Assembly (NCBI GenBank): GCA_003694825.1 | Contig: RFJS01000127.1 | Location: 1-6,762 of the forward strand | Direction: 5' to 3' | Source of the DNA: Verrucomicrobiota bacterium | GTDB lineage: Bacteria; Verrucomicrobiota; Verrucomicrobiia; Opitutales; Opitutaceae | Length of the DNA: 6,762 nt | In this document: in pieces, positions 1 through 5,854 of the stretch | How the letters are laid out: the number at the start of each line of letters is the position of its first letter | Position numbering within the stretch: the stretch's first letter is position 1 | The notes under the pieces: model-generated | What the model was told of the DNA's origin: nothing | Databases searched by the model: none | Seen by the model: only the letters and a program-made list of their open reading frames with translations | Position numbers and translations under genes: made by a program

Positions 1-1
1 G

Positions 2-877
2 CTGACGCCGAACCCGGATGTGATGTGCAACCGGGAGATCAAGTTCGGCGTGTTTCTCGACTACGCCAGGCGCGAGGGTTTCGAGGCGGTGGCGACGGGA
101 CATTATGCGCGGCGGGTCGCGACACCCGAAGGCGACTGGCAGCTCCACGAGGGCGTCGACCCCAACAAGGATCAGAGCTACTTCCTCGCTTTGCTCACTC
201 CCGATCAACTCGCCGCCGCCCGCTTTCCCCTCGGCGACCTGACGAAACCCGAGGTCCGCCGACTCGCCGCCGAAGCCGGCCTTCCCAACGCCGCGAAGAA
301 GGACAGCCAGGGCATCTGCTTCGTCGGCAATGTCCGCATGCGCGACTTCATCCGGCACTACATCCCCGACAACCCGGGCGACATCGTGCGCGTCTCAACC
401 GGCGAGGTCCTCGGCCGGCATCGGGGTCTGCATCTCTACACCATCGGACAGCGTCGAGGCATCGGCATCCCATCGAATACGGACTTCAAAAACTACGTGG
501 TCGTCGGGAGGGACGTGAAAACCAACCGTCTGCTCGTCGAGTTCGAAGAACCGGATACACCCGGCCTCTGGAGCGAAGAGGCGATCGTGCGGGATCTCAG
601 CTGGCTCGGAACACCGATCACGGAGGAGGCGCGTCTGGAGTCACGTGTTCGCTATCGAGACCCGCGCGTGCCCACGGTCTTCACCCCGCTCGGCGACGGT
701 CGGGCGCGCGTGCGTTTCGCGACGCGCCAGCGGGGCCTGGCGCCGGGTCAGATTCTCGCGCTGCACGGCGGCACCCACCTGCTTGGCGGCGCCGTTTTCG
801 AACAGGTTCTGTCTGCATTCCCCATGCCCGAAGCACTCACCCGGGATCACGAGGAAGCCCCCTCATCGAACAGGTGA
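2..877 (+). CDS. mnmA: tRNA-specific 2-thiouridylase MnmA (5' truncated by window edge)
   Basis: MnmA is the cytoplasmic enzyme that adenylates and then thiolates U34 of tRNAs for Lys, Glu and Gln, taking sulfur from a persulfide relay. The frame is open at the left edge; 291 residues are present and about 90-100 N-terminal residues, including the PP-loop, are missing. The visible part opens with the TPNPDVMCN motif, whose Cys (codon 26-28) is the family's first catalytic Cys. The motifs VATGHYA, KDQSYFL and DSQGICFVG follow, then [12 protein letters not shown] of the central domain and a C-terminal beta-barrel. The second Cys (codon 317-319) lies 97 residues after the first, the same spacing as Cys102 and Cys199 of E. 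coli MnmA. Both catalytic residues are therefore intact. The gene converges with the LacI-type gene 54 bp downstream. Internal GTG/ATG codons near position 20 are not the real start, because conserved sequence continues upstream of them. Confidence 0.97.
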   Translation: MTPNPDVMCNREIKFGVFLDYARREGFEAVATGHYARRVATPEGDWQLHEGVDPNKDQSYFLALLTPDQLAAARFPLGDLTKPEVRRLAAEAGLPNAAKKDSQGICFVGNVRMRDFIRHYIPDNPGDIVRVSTGEVLGRHRGLHLYTIGQRRGIGIPSNTDFKNYVVVGRDVKTNRLLVEFEEPDTPGLWSEEAIVRDLSWLGTPITEEARLESRVRYRDPRVPTVFTPLGDGRARVRFATRQRGLAPGQILALHGGTHLLGGAVFEQVLSAFPMPEALTRDHEEAPSSNR

Positions 878-883
878 TCCACT

Positions 884-916
884 CGCCTCGCATTCGCTTC
901 GGCCGCACTCGAGGCG
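884..916. terminator. Inverted repeat between convergent genes, possible bidirectional terminator
   Basis: CGCCTCG (884-890) and CGAGGCG (910-916) are perfect 7-bp complements around a 19-nt loop, which itself contains a small C(TTCG)G tetraloop hairpin. The position between the mnmA stop and the LacI-type stop suits a shared terminator. No T-run follows on either strand, so intrinsic termination is unproven. Confidence 0.3.
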
Positions 917-931
917 CCCCCGGCGACAGCG

Positions 932-1963
932 TCAGTATCGGATCGTGGGCCCCGGCTGAAACTCACTCTCGGTGAGCACCAGCTTCGCATCGGATCGCGC
1001 CCCGAATTCATTGTGCGAGAGTTGACTGAGCACGAGCTCTGCGGCGGCCGCGCCGATAAGGGCGTAGTTTTGCCGCATCCCGGCCCAGTTCTCCATCTCG
1101 GGGAGCAGATCCAGATGCATGAGGCCGACATCCTCCGGCACCTGCAATCCGAGTGCCCGGACCCAGTCCATCACCTGCGCATGGTCGGTCAGGATCACAT
1201 CCGGGCGCTCCGACTCGAACCAGAAGCGGAAGGACTCCGGATTGGCCGAATCGAGAAACAGCGGCATCGGCCGATTCACATCGCTTACCGGGGCATCCTG
1301 CAGGCCGGCCAGAAAACCTGCCGACCACCCCCGCTGCAGTGCCCGGTCCATCCGGTTGTTCACGACAAGCCCGGGGCGCCGATAGCCGACCTCGATCACG
1401 ATCTCCAGGGCTCTGCGAGAAGCATAAAAGGGATTGCCCGCGGCGCGGTGAATCGGAACCGGCGACCGGTCGAATCCCGCCAGCACGACACAGAACTCGT
1501 CGAAAACCCCCGGCGTATCCGTAAACAGCGGCGGCGTATCCACGGTCGCGAGCAAGACCACGCCACGAACGCCCCGCGTCTCCAGGATCGTCCGAATGCG
1601 CGGACCGCTCATGCCCCGGTCCATGATCCACAAGTCATCGACGCCGTAGCCGGAGAGATCGAGGCGCTCGCGCAATCCCCGCCGCAGCTCCGCGTAACGC
1701 GGGTCCTCATAGATGCGCCGCTGCTGCGAACAATTCACGAGCGCGACATTCGCATGAAACCGCGGAGACTGGCTCACACGCAACTGCGCCATCAGCGAAG
1801 CGACCACCGGGTTTTTCCGGTAGCCGAGCCGTGCGGCCACCTCCTGAATACGGCGACGGGTCGCCAGAGCCAATCGGGGATCGTCGCGCAGGGCAAGGGA
1901 CACAGAAGATTTACTAACGCCCGCCACCTCGGCGACGCGCTGCATGTTTACCTTTCCAGCCAT
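932..1963 (-). CDS. LacI-family transcriptional regulator
   Basis: This 343-residue protein has the normal LacI-family length and layout. Residues about 7-52 form the N-terminal helix-turn-helix, with core AEVAGVSKSSVSLALR; the recognition helix starts at Val16. A GYRKNP hinge segment and the short linker VVASLMAQLR follow. The rest looks like a periplasmic-binding-protein fold for effector binding and dimerisation; its end (VGLMHLDLLP, then NYALIGAAAAELVLSQL) matches the usual last part of that domain. Such proteins usually repress genes of sugar or glycoside use, but no sugar gene lies in this window, so target and effector are unknown. The ATG at 1963 has no clear Shine-Dalgarno. A second in-frame ATG at 1945 (Met7) has AAGG five bases upstream and could be the true start, leaving the helix-turn-helix intact. 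A palindrome overlaps the first start and suggests autoregulation. Confidence 0.95.
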   Translation of the reverse strand: MAGKVNMQRVAEVAGVSKSSVSLALRDDPRLALATRRRIQEVAARLGYRKNPVVASLMAQLRVSQSPRFHANVALVNCSQQRRIYEDPRYAELRRGLRERLDLSGYGVDDLWIMDRGMSGPRIRTILETRGVRGVVLLATVDTPPLFTDTPGVFDEFCVVLAGFDRSPVPIHRAAGNPFYASRRALEIVIEVGYRRPGLVVNNRMDRALQRGWSAGFLAGLQDAPVSDVNRPMPLFLDSANPESFRFWFESERPDVILTDHAQVMDWVRALGLQVPEDVGLMHLDLLPEMENWAGMRQNYALIGAAAAELVLSQLSHNEFGARSDAKLVLTESEFQPGPTIRY

Positions 1964-1984
1964 TCGACAGGTTCAACGGTCGAA
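1963..1984. promoter_or_regulatory. Candidate operator: 22-bp imperfect palindrome at the LacI-type start codon
   Basis: TTCGAC (1963-1968) and GTCGAA (1979-1984) are perfect inverted 6-bp arms around a 10-bp centre, with two more symmetric base pairs inside (1970/1977 and 1972/1975). LacI-family dimers bind inverted repeats of about this size and often repress their own gene. The site touches the ATG at 1963 and lies fully upstream of the alternative ATG at 1945. Operator function is inferred from symmetry and position only. Confidence 0.35.
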
Positions 1985-2058
1985 AGTCCCGCGGCTTGAG
2001 CGGAACCCGCCCCCCCGCGCGCATTCCCCGCCCTGCCAGGCCAAACGAACAGCTCCCT

Positions 2059-2529
2059 CTACTCGAAATCGGTCCGGCGAATCTCCCACACAAAGGGCAA
2101 AGCTGCCAACTCGGCCAGAACACACCGCCAATCGGGCCGCTGCGTATCCGACATCACCAGCAGCTCCCCGTCACCGCAACCCACGCGCCCGGGCGACCGG
2201 AAGAACTGCGCCCTCGTATCGATCCTCCGGACAACATCCCGTGCCGCGGGGACATCTGGCACGCAAAACTCGTAGACCACGGACCGTCGGCCCGACGGCG
2301 GACCCTCCAGCCCCGCCGCATCGATGCCTTCGAGCGAAAATCGGATCTTCGCCCATATCCCGCACTCCGCCGCCGACGCCTCCGGCTTTCCTTCCGCTCG
2401 CACGCACTCCGCCGGATCCGCCTCAACACGCTGACACCCCGTCAGCAGCAGACTCACCGCGGCAACGCCTCCGGCAACCGCACCCTTCCAGCCACGCCCC
2501 GCATGCCTGACCGACGATAAAGACACCAT
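2059..2529 (-). CDS. Small cysteine-rich lipoprotein of unknown family
   Basis: I do not recognise the family. From the ATG at 2529 the protein has 156 residues: a basic start (R8, H9, R12, K15), a hydrophobic stretch at about 17-29 and a lipobox LLTGC with the lipidated Cys at 32. This predicts a lipoprotein anchored on the periplasmic side of a membrane. The mature part has five more cysteines (42, 56, 89, 118, 136), so one or two disulfides are plausible. It ends in a compact segment, LPFVWEIRRTDFE. An in-frame ATG at 2565 would add 12 residues and an overlong n-region; I prefer 2529, which has GGGAAGGG about 11 bases upstream, slightly far. The LacI-type gene follows 95 bp downstream on the same strand, so co-transcription is possible. 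Coding status rests on the clean signal sequence and lipobox; function is unknown. Confidence 0.7.
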   Translation of the reverse strand: MVSLSSVRHAGRGWKGAVAGGVAAVSLLLTGCQRVEADPAECVRAEGKPEASAAECGIWAKIRFSLEGIDAAGLEGPPSGRRSVVYEFCVPDVPAARDVVRRIDTRAQFFRSPGRVGCGDGELLVMSDTQRPDWRCVLAELAALPFVWEIRRTDFE

Positions 2530-2633
2530 CGCATCGGACGCCCTTCCCGGCGAAAGGTTTCCCACATACCTGCCGCCTGCGCGTCAATCGCACAGCGCGG
2601 TGAAATCATCCCATCATGAAGAACACCAATGAA

Positions 2634-2686
2634 CCCCTCCCCAAACTTTGGCGTAGACCCCCCTCCCCGAACTTTGGCGTAGATCC
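2634..2686. repeat. Two tandem 26-bp units beside tRNA-Leu
   Basis: Two copies of a 26-27 bp unit (2634-2660 and 2660-2686) follow one another with a 26-bp period. They share CCCCTCCCC, then a variable base (A at 2643, G at 2669), then AACTTTGGCGTAGA, a second variable base (C at 2658, T at 2684) and CC. Copy 1 contains CCAAACTTTGG, a perfect odd-length palindrome that the A-to-G change breaks in copy 2. The array begins 13 bp beyond the encoded CCA of the tRNA, on its 3' side. Its function is unknown; it may be a member of a dispersed intergenic repeat family. Confidence 0.75.
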
Positions 2687-2698
2687 TTCGCAACTCGT

Positions 2699-2785
2699 TG
2701 GTGCCGAGGAGGGGACTCGAACCCCTACGTCCTTGCGGACACTAGATCCTGAATCTAGCGCGTCTACCAATTCCGCCACCTCGGC
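2699..2785 (-). tRNA. tRNA-Leu (anticodon CAG)
   Basis: This 87-nt gene folds as a class II tRNA. The acceptor strands GCCGAGG and CCTCGGC pair perfectly, followed by discriminator A and an encoded CCA (2699-2701). The anticodon stem CTAGA/TCTAG closes loop TTCAGGA, giving anticodon CAG (2749-2751), which reads the leucine codon CUG. The long variable arm has the stem GTCC-GCAA-GGAC, and the T-arm is AGGGG-TTCGAGT-CCCCT. CUG is a frequent leucine codon in the neighbouring genes. No convincing sigma-70 promoter is visible upstream; an AATAAT element at 2839-2844 on the minus strand is -10-like but lacks a good -35 box. No intrinsic terminator follows; the tandem repeat lies there instead. Confidence 0.97.
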
Positions 2786-2880
2786 ACTTCGACGTGGGAA
2801 AGGGACGATTTGCCACTCTCCCGCGCCTGCGTGCAAGAATTATTTGTCCCGAATCGCATTCGCAGGCTCTGCCGCCCAAA

Positions 2881-2894
2881 CCGGCGGCCGCCGG
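2881..2894. terminator. Perfect 14-bp GC palindrome, possible weak terminator
   Basis: CCGGCGGCCGCCGG is self-complementary over all 14 bases and lies 62 bp past the stop of the leftward gene ending at 2956. Read on the minus strand it can fold as a 5-bp hairpin with a GGCC loop and is followed by only TTT. It could end that transcript before the tRNA. In DNA this GC-rich the palindrome could also be chance. Confidence 0.25.
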
Positions 2895-2955
2895 ACCCGC
2901 GACAATCGCCCAGCACCAACCGCGCATCCCGTGCGCCGCCCTCCCGGCACGCACC

Positions 2956-3831
2956 TCATTCGCCGCCTTGACCACCCGCACCAGCGCCGGCCAGCACCTC
3001 CTCCAGCGGGAGCGGGGCCAGGCCAACATTGGTAAAATCACTGAACGCCATCTCCAGACTGCGGGCGATGCGCCCGAACAGCCAGGCGCCACCGCGAATC
3101 TCGACGAGAAGGTTTCGCGGCAGCCACGTGCGCGCCTCGGGCACCGGGACCGAATCGATTCGCACATCCAGCCGCTCGATCTTCACGCCCGGCAACAGCC
3201 GCACCGGTCCGGCCAGCGAGAGATCCACGGCGACAAAGCCCGGCAACTGCGTATCCACCACCACGCTCCCCTCCACCCCGGTCAGCACCCGAACGAATGC
3301 CCGGTCCACCCACCCGAGCCCCCGCAGGTCCGGTTCGGCGAACTCCAGCCGGTAATCGATCCGCCCGGCCTCCCGCCGCAGCTCCGAAAAGCGCATCGCC
3401 CGGACAACGCGCTGCATCCGCCGGCTCAGGACAGGCCGCTCCTTCACGCCCTCGGCCAGCTCCGAGCGCGCCCGTTTGAGAAATGCCTCCACCTCGCCCG
3501 CCGTCGGCCGTTGGCCATCGACTTCGAGAAGCACGATCCTCCGCCCCGGCGGTTGCGAGGGATCCCACCGCGCCAGCGTCTCGCCGTCAGCATTGCGCAC
3601 CCGTTCGGTCCAGGCCCAATTCCCGGTCCCGAGGGCGATGCCGGCTGCGAAAGCAGCCCGCACCGGGGCGGGAAAACCAACAATCTCCGGCAGCAACACC
3701 GAAAAGCGGCTTTCATGCGACGGTCGCCCCTCGAGCCAGCTGACGCCGCCCGCCTCCCTCCCCCCGGCGAACGGCGCCCCCAACAACAACGCGCCGATCA
3801 ACATGCACCCGGATCGAAGCATCCCCCACAT
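2956..3831 (-). CDS. Exported protein of unknown family
   Basis: I do not recognise the family. The 291-residue product starts with a likely Sec signal peptide: a short n-region with one Arg (MWGMLRSG), a hydrophobic run CMLIGALLLGAPFA, and probable cleavage near residues 23-25. Cys9 lies before the hydrophobic core, so it is not a lipobox. The mature protein would be periplasmic or secreted. It holds a helical, charged middle (about 110-150, with EVEAFLKRARSELAEGVKE), then alternating hydrophobic strands up to about 255 that suggest a beta-rich half, and a Gly/Ala-rich tail ending AGAGAGGQGGE. I see no catalytic motif and no extra membrane segment. The ATG at 3831 is the furthest upstream reasonable start; in-frame ATGs at 3822 and 3804 are alternatives, and no start has a strong Shine-Dalgarno. 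It is divergent from the TonB-domain gene and upstream of the tRNA on the same strand. Confidence 0.75.
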   Translation of the reverse strand: MWGMLRSGCMLIGALLLGAPFAGGREAGGVSWLEGRPSHESRFSVLLPEIVGFPAPVRAAFAAGIALGTGNWAWTERVRNADGETLARWDPSQPPGRRIVLLEVDGQRPTAGEVEAFLKRARSELAEGVKERPVLSRRMQRVVRAMRFSELRREAGRIDYRLEFAEPDLRGLGWVDRAFVRVLTGVEGSVVVDTQLPGFVAVDLSLAGPVRLLPGVKIERLDVRIDSVPVPEARTWLPRNLLVEIRGGAWLFGRIARSLEMAFSDFTNVGLAPLPLEEVLAGAGAGGQGGE

Positions 3832-3894
3832 GAGCAGAAATCATCCACCGGCGCAAATCGTCACCGTTTTTCGCATACGGTTTTGTCACCAAAT

Positions 3895-3910
3895 TGGCAC
3901 GCAGCCGGCT
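3895..3910 (+). promoter_or_regulatory. Sigma-54-like promoter match
   Basis: TGGCACG (3895-3901) is a full match to the -24 element, and CGGCT (3906-3910) follows after 4 bp, keeping the diagnostic GG-N10-GC spacing. The -12 part is weak against TTGCA. It points right toward the TonB-domain gene but lies about 280 bp from its ATG. A chance match is quite possible. Confidence 0.22.
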
Positions 3911-4161
3911 TGAAAGCTCCCCGGGGATTTCCCCCATTGTCCATCGTCGAAACCACCGGCCCTGCCGGACAGCCTGTTCCTTGACACATGAGCGCTGACT
4001 GCGAGCACCCGCTCCGTTCATGCCGCCCCGCCCCAAAACCACCGGGAATGCGACTTTCCCGCCCGGCGGGGCCCACGCCTCGACCGGACGGGGAACCGCG
4101 AAACCGCACCCGGGCGCGTCTCCGCCCCCGGGAGGGCTTCGCGGCCTGAACAAACCAACCA

Positions 4162-4179
4162 TCCGGCGCTTTCGCCGGA
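4162..4179 (+). promoter_or_regulatory. 7-bp hairpin just upstream of the TonB-domain start codon
   Basis: TCCGGCG (4162-4168) and CGCCGGA (4173-4179) pair perfectly around the 4-nt loop CTTT. The 3' arm ends 10 bases before the ATG at 4190 and holds the only faintly Shine-Dalgarno-like bases (CCGGA). In the mRNA it would sit at the ribosome-binding site and could limit initiation, or mark a structured leader. A regulatory role is inference. Confidence 0.4.
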
Positions 4180-4189
4180 CGCATGAACG

Positions 4190-4588
4190 ATGAAAAAGTC
4201 AGCCCTGATGACAGCCCTCAGCCTGGGCCTCCTTGCCGCGCCTCTCGCCCTCCAGGCGAAGACGCTCGAGGAAGCCTACGTCGAGTCCTACCGCGGCCGC
4301 ACGGATGTGCCCGCGCCCATCTCGGTAATCGCACCGCAGGTGGCGCCGGGCTACATCGGCACCACGGTCGAGCTCGTCTTCATTGTCGACGAGCAAGGCC
4401 GTCCCACCGACATCCAGGCGCGCAACAAGGCGGATCCGGACCTCGTCCGCGAAGTGGCCAAAGCCGTCGAGAAATGGCGCTTCAAGCCCATGACCGACGC
4501 CGAGGGCAAGCCGCACGCCACGCGCGTGCTGCTGCCCGTCCACATCGTCGACGAGCCGGGCTCCAGCCTGCTGGTCGCGGCGAACTGA
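4190..4588 (+). CDS. Exported free-standing TonB C-terminal-domain protein
   Basis: This 132-residue protein has a textbook signal peptide (MKK, then a hydrophobic core to about residue 21, with cleavage after LQA at 23). The mature part is nearly all one TonB C-terminal-like domain (about 44-119). It shows strand VELVFIVDEQGRPTDIQ, helix DPDLVREVAKAVEKW, the family hallmark WRFKP (96-100), the G-K-P turn (106-108) and a last strand TRVLLPVHI. Real TonB energy transducers keep an N-terminal membrane anchor and a Pro-rich spacer; both are absent, and no ExbB/ExbD gene is visible. It is therefore unlikely to energise outer-membrane receptors alone and more likely acts as a soluble periplasmic binding or adaptor domain. 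The frame was chosen for its signal peptide and domain; an overlapping ATG at 4183 opens a shadow frame. No Shine-Dalgarno is seen. The gene has its own terminator. Confidence 0.9.
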   Translation: MKKSALMTALSLGLLAAPLALQAKTLEEAYVESYRGRTDVPAPISVIAPQVAPGYIGTTVELVFIVDEQGRPTDIQARNKADPDLVREVAKAVEKWRFKPMTDAEGKPHATRVLLPVHIVDEPGSSLLVAAN

Positions 4589-4634
4589 CCCAGGCCGCAG
4601 GGCGCTGATCGACACACAAGACCAGAAAACAACC

Positions 4635-4678
4635 GGGGCCGTCTCCGCCCTCTTCGCGGAGGCGGCCCCGCTCATTTT
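4635..4678 (+). terminator. Intrinsic terminator of the TonB-domain gene
   Basis: GGGGCCG (4635-4641) pairs with CGGCCCC (4663-4669), a T-G wobble follows (4642/4662), and CTCCGC (4643-4648) pairs with GCGGAG (4656-4661). This makes a 14-pair stem with a 7-nt loop. The tail GCTCATTTT supplies a short, imperfect T-tract. It lies 46 bp after the TonB-domain stop and separates that gene from the TRAP genes. Confidence 0.8.
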
Positions 4679-4828
4679 CCACGATCCTTCCGCCCCCCGT
4701 TCCGTTCGGCCGGAGCCAGCCGCCACCGCCGCACCGCCAACTACGTGCCCGCGCGCCGGCACGGCATTGAGGGATTTGGGTTTGCCCCGAGGTGGCGCTT
4801 GTGACGAACCTTGCCGGATACTCGCACC

Positions 4829-5797
4829 ATGAACACCGCGCACCAAATGGACGGGACATCTCCAACGAGGCACGCGCGAGCCGCCGCTCTCCGTCGGCAC
4901 CTCGCGCCCGCGGCACTCGTCTGCGCACTCCTCTCCGGCTGCTCGGTCAAGGACATGGCCATCAACCAGATCGGCTCCGCCCTCGCCGAGAGCATGGGCA
5001 CGGCGCTCGCTTCCGAAAGCGACATCGAATTCGCCGGACAGGCCATCCCCTTCAGCCTCAAACTCACCGAGGCGCTCCTGCTCGAGCAGCCCGACAACGA
5101 CGCCCTGCTGCTCGCCGCCGCGTCCGGCTTCACGCAATACGCCTACGTCTGGATCCAGCAGCCGGCGGACTTTATCGAGATCGACGACTTTTTCGAGGCT
5201 CAGCGCCTCCGGGACCGGGCACGGGCGTTCTACCTGCGGGCAAACCGCTACGCGCTGCGCGCCCTCGAAGTCCGGCACCCCGGTTTCAGCGAGCGCTTCA
5301 CCGCCGACCCCGCCCAGGCCTGCGCGGCGCTCACGCGCGACGACATCGAGACCGCCTACTGGGCCGCCGCCTCGCTCGGCGCCGCCATCTCCCTGAGCAA
5401 GACCGACCCGGAGCTCATTGCCCGCCAGCCTGCAGTCGAAGCCCTCATCGACCGCGCCTATGCGCTCGCTCCGGACTGGAACGATGGCGCCCTCGAGGAA
5501 TTCCTCATCGCCTACGAACTCGTGCGCCCGGCCGGACTGGGCCCGGCTCACGAGCGCGCCCGCCGCCACTTCGAGCGGGCCGTCGAGCTGTCCGGGGGCC
5601 GCTCGGCCTCCGCCTACGTCACTTTCGCCGAATCGGTTTCCGTCGCCGAACAAAACCGCACCGAATTTCTCCAGCTCCTCGACAAGGCCCTCGCCGTGCC
5701 GCTCGACGCCGCTCCCGAAAAGCGCCTTGCCATCATCGCGGCGCAGCAGCGCGCCCGCTGGCTTCTCGAGCGCGTCGACGAACTTTTTCTCGAATAA
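4829..5797 (+). CDS. TRAP transporter TatT-component family lipoprotein
   Basis: The product resembles TatT, the TPR-like periplasmic lipoprotein of TPR-protein-associated TRAP transporters (TPATs). In Treponema pallidum, TatT forms a trimer with a central pore and docks the substrate-binding protein. Here 322 residues carry a basic n-region (RHARAAALRRH), a hydrophobic run and the lipobox LLSGC, with the lipidated Cys at 38. The mature part is almost all alpha-helical, with Ala-rich helix pairs like cryptic TPRs (for example ADFIEIDDFFEAQRLRDRAR, YWAAASLGAAISLSK and HERARRHFERAVELSGG). The family call rests on this architecture and on the adjacent TRAP binding-protein gene 57 bp downstream. 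The start is uncertain: a TTG at 4811 and an ATG at 4847 are in frame. I chose the ATG at 4829, which leaves a reasonable signal-peptide length. No strong Shine-Dalgarno or promoter is evident. Confidence 0.87.
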   Translation: MNTAHQMDGTSPTRHARAAALRRHLAPAALVCALLSGCSVKDMAINQIGSALAESMGTALASESDIEFAGQAIPFSLKLTEALLLEQPDNDALLLAAASGFTQYAYVWIQQPADFIEIDDFFEAQRLRDRARAFYLRANRYALRALEVRHPGFSERFTADPAQACAALTRDDIETAYWAAASLGAAISLSKTDPELIARQPAVEALIDRAYALAPDWNDGALEEFLIAYELVRPAGLGPAHERARRHFERAVELSGGRSASAYVTFAESVSVAEQNRTEFLQLLDKALAVPLDAAPEKRLAIIAAQQRARWLLERVDELFLE

Positions 5798-5816
5798 GGG
5801 GTCGTTGCCTCACCTC

Positions 5817-5833
5817 GGCCCTCGTCCAGGGCC
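5817..5833 (+). other. Intercistronic hairpin between the TatT and DctP genes
   Basis: GGCCCT (5817-5822) and AGGGCC (5828-5833) pair perfectly around the loop CGTCC. A pyrimidine tract, CCTTCCTTCCTCT, follows before the next ATG. There is no T-run, so this is not a convincing terminator. It could stabilise or tune expression of the downstream binding protein, which TRAP systems usually need in excess of the membrane subunits. Confidence 0.35.
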
Positions 5834-5854
5834 ACAGCCTTCCTTCCTCTCAGC

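Larger units (their letters stand above)
3832..4189. other. Divergent intergenic spacer without a credible gene
   Basis: These 358 bp separate two divergent genes for exported proteins. The open frames inside (for example minus strand 3861-4184) have no recognisable domain or signal peptide and look like GC-driven shadows. The left end is locally AT-richer (3865-3897) with TTTT and CAAATTGG tracts, as expected for promoter DNA. An isolated TTGACA at 3981-3986 matches a -35 box, but nothing resembling TATAAT lies 16-18 bp downstream. The right third is very GC-rich with several CCCGGG and CCCGCC blocks. I looked for a cobalamin-type riboswitch and did not find its conserved boxes. Confidence 0.6.

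Noticed and set aside
25..975. Second long plus-strand frame over mnmA
   Set aside because: It is an Arg-rich shadow; all MnmA motifs are in the other frame.
1013..1999. Plus-strand open frame of 328 codons opposite the LacI-type gene
   Set aside because: It is a His/Arg/Gln-rich translation with no domain, exactly opposite a clear LacI-family protein.
2699..2785. Prophage or island attachment site at the tRNA-Leu
   Set aside because: No second copy of the tRNA 3' end and no integrase gene are present in the window.
3864..3889. ACCGT/ACGGT inverted repeat followed by TTTTG as a terminator
   Set aside because: The stem has only 5 bp with a 9-nt loop, and it sits upstream of a divergent gene start where no transcript needs to end.
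2794..3984. Plus-strand open frame of 396 codons opposite the exported protein
   Set aside because: It is Pro/Arg/His-rich low-complexity sequence without a signal or domain. The minus-strand frame has a signal peptide and balanced composition.
3981..4009. Sigma-70 promoter from TTGACA at 3981
   Set aside because: No -10-like hexamer lies at 16-18 bp spacing, so the consensus -35 alone is not enough.
4020..4140. Cobalamin-type riboswitch in the GC-rich leader
   Set aside because: The conserved boxes of the aptamer could not be found on either strand; the GC blocks give only unspecific pairing.
3861..4184. Small minus-strand frame in the divergent spacer
   Set aside because: Its composition is that of random GC-rich DNA, with no initiation signal and no recognisable features.
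4183..4608. Alternative frame starting at the ATG 7 bases before the TonB-domain start
   Set aside because: It is Arg/Gly/Pro-rich and lacks a signal peptide or domain, while the 4190 frame has both.
4199..5653. Minus-strand open frame of 484 codons
   Set aside because: It lies antisense to the TonB-domain and TatT genes, spans their terminator, has low-complexity Gly/Glu/Arg/Val-rich composition and no domain. Long antisense frames are expected in DNA this GC-rich.
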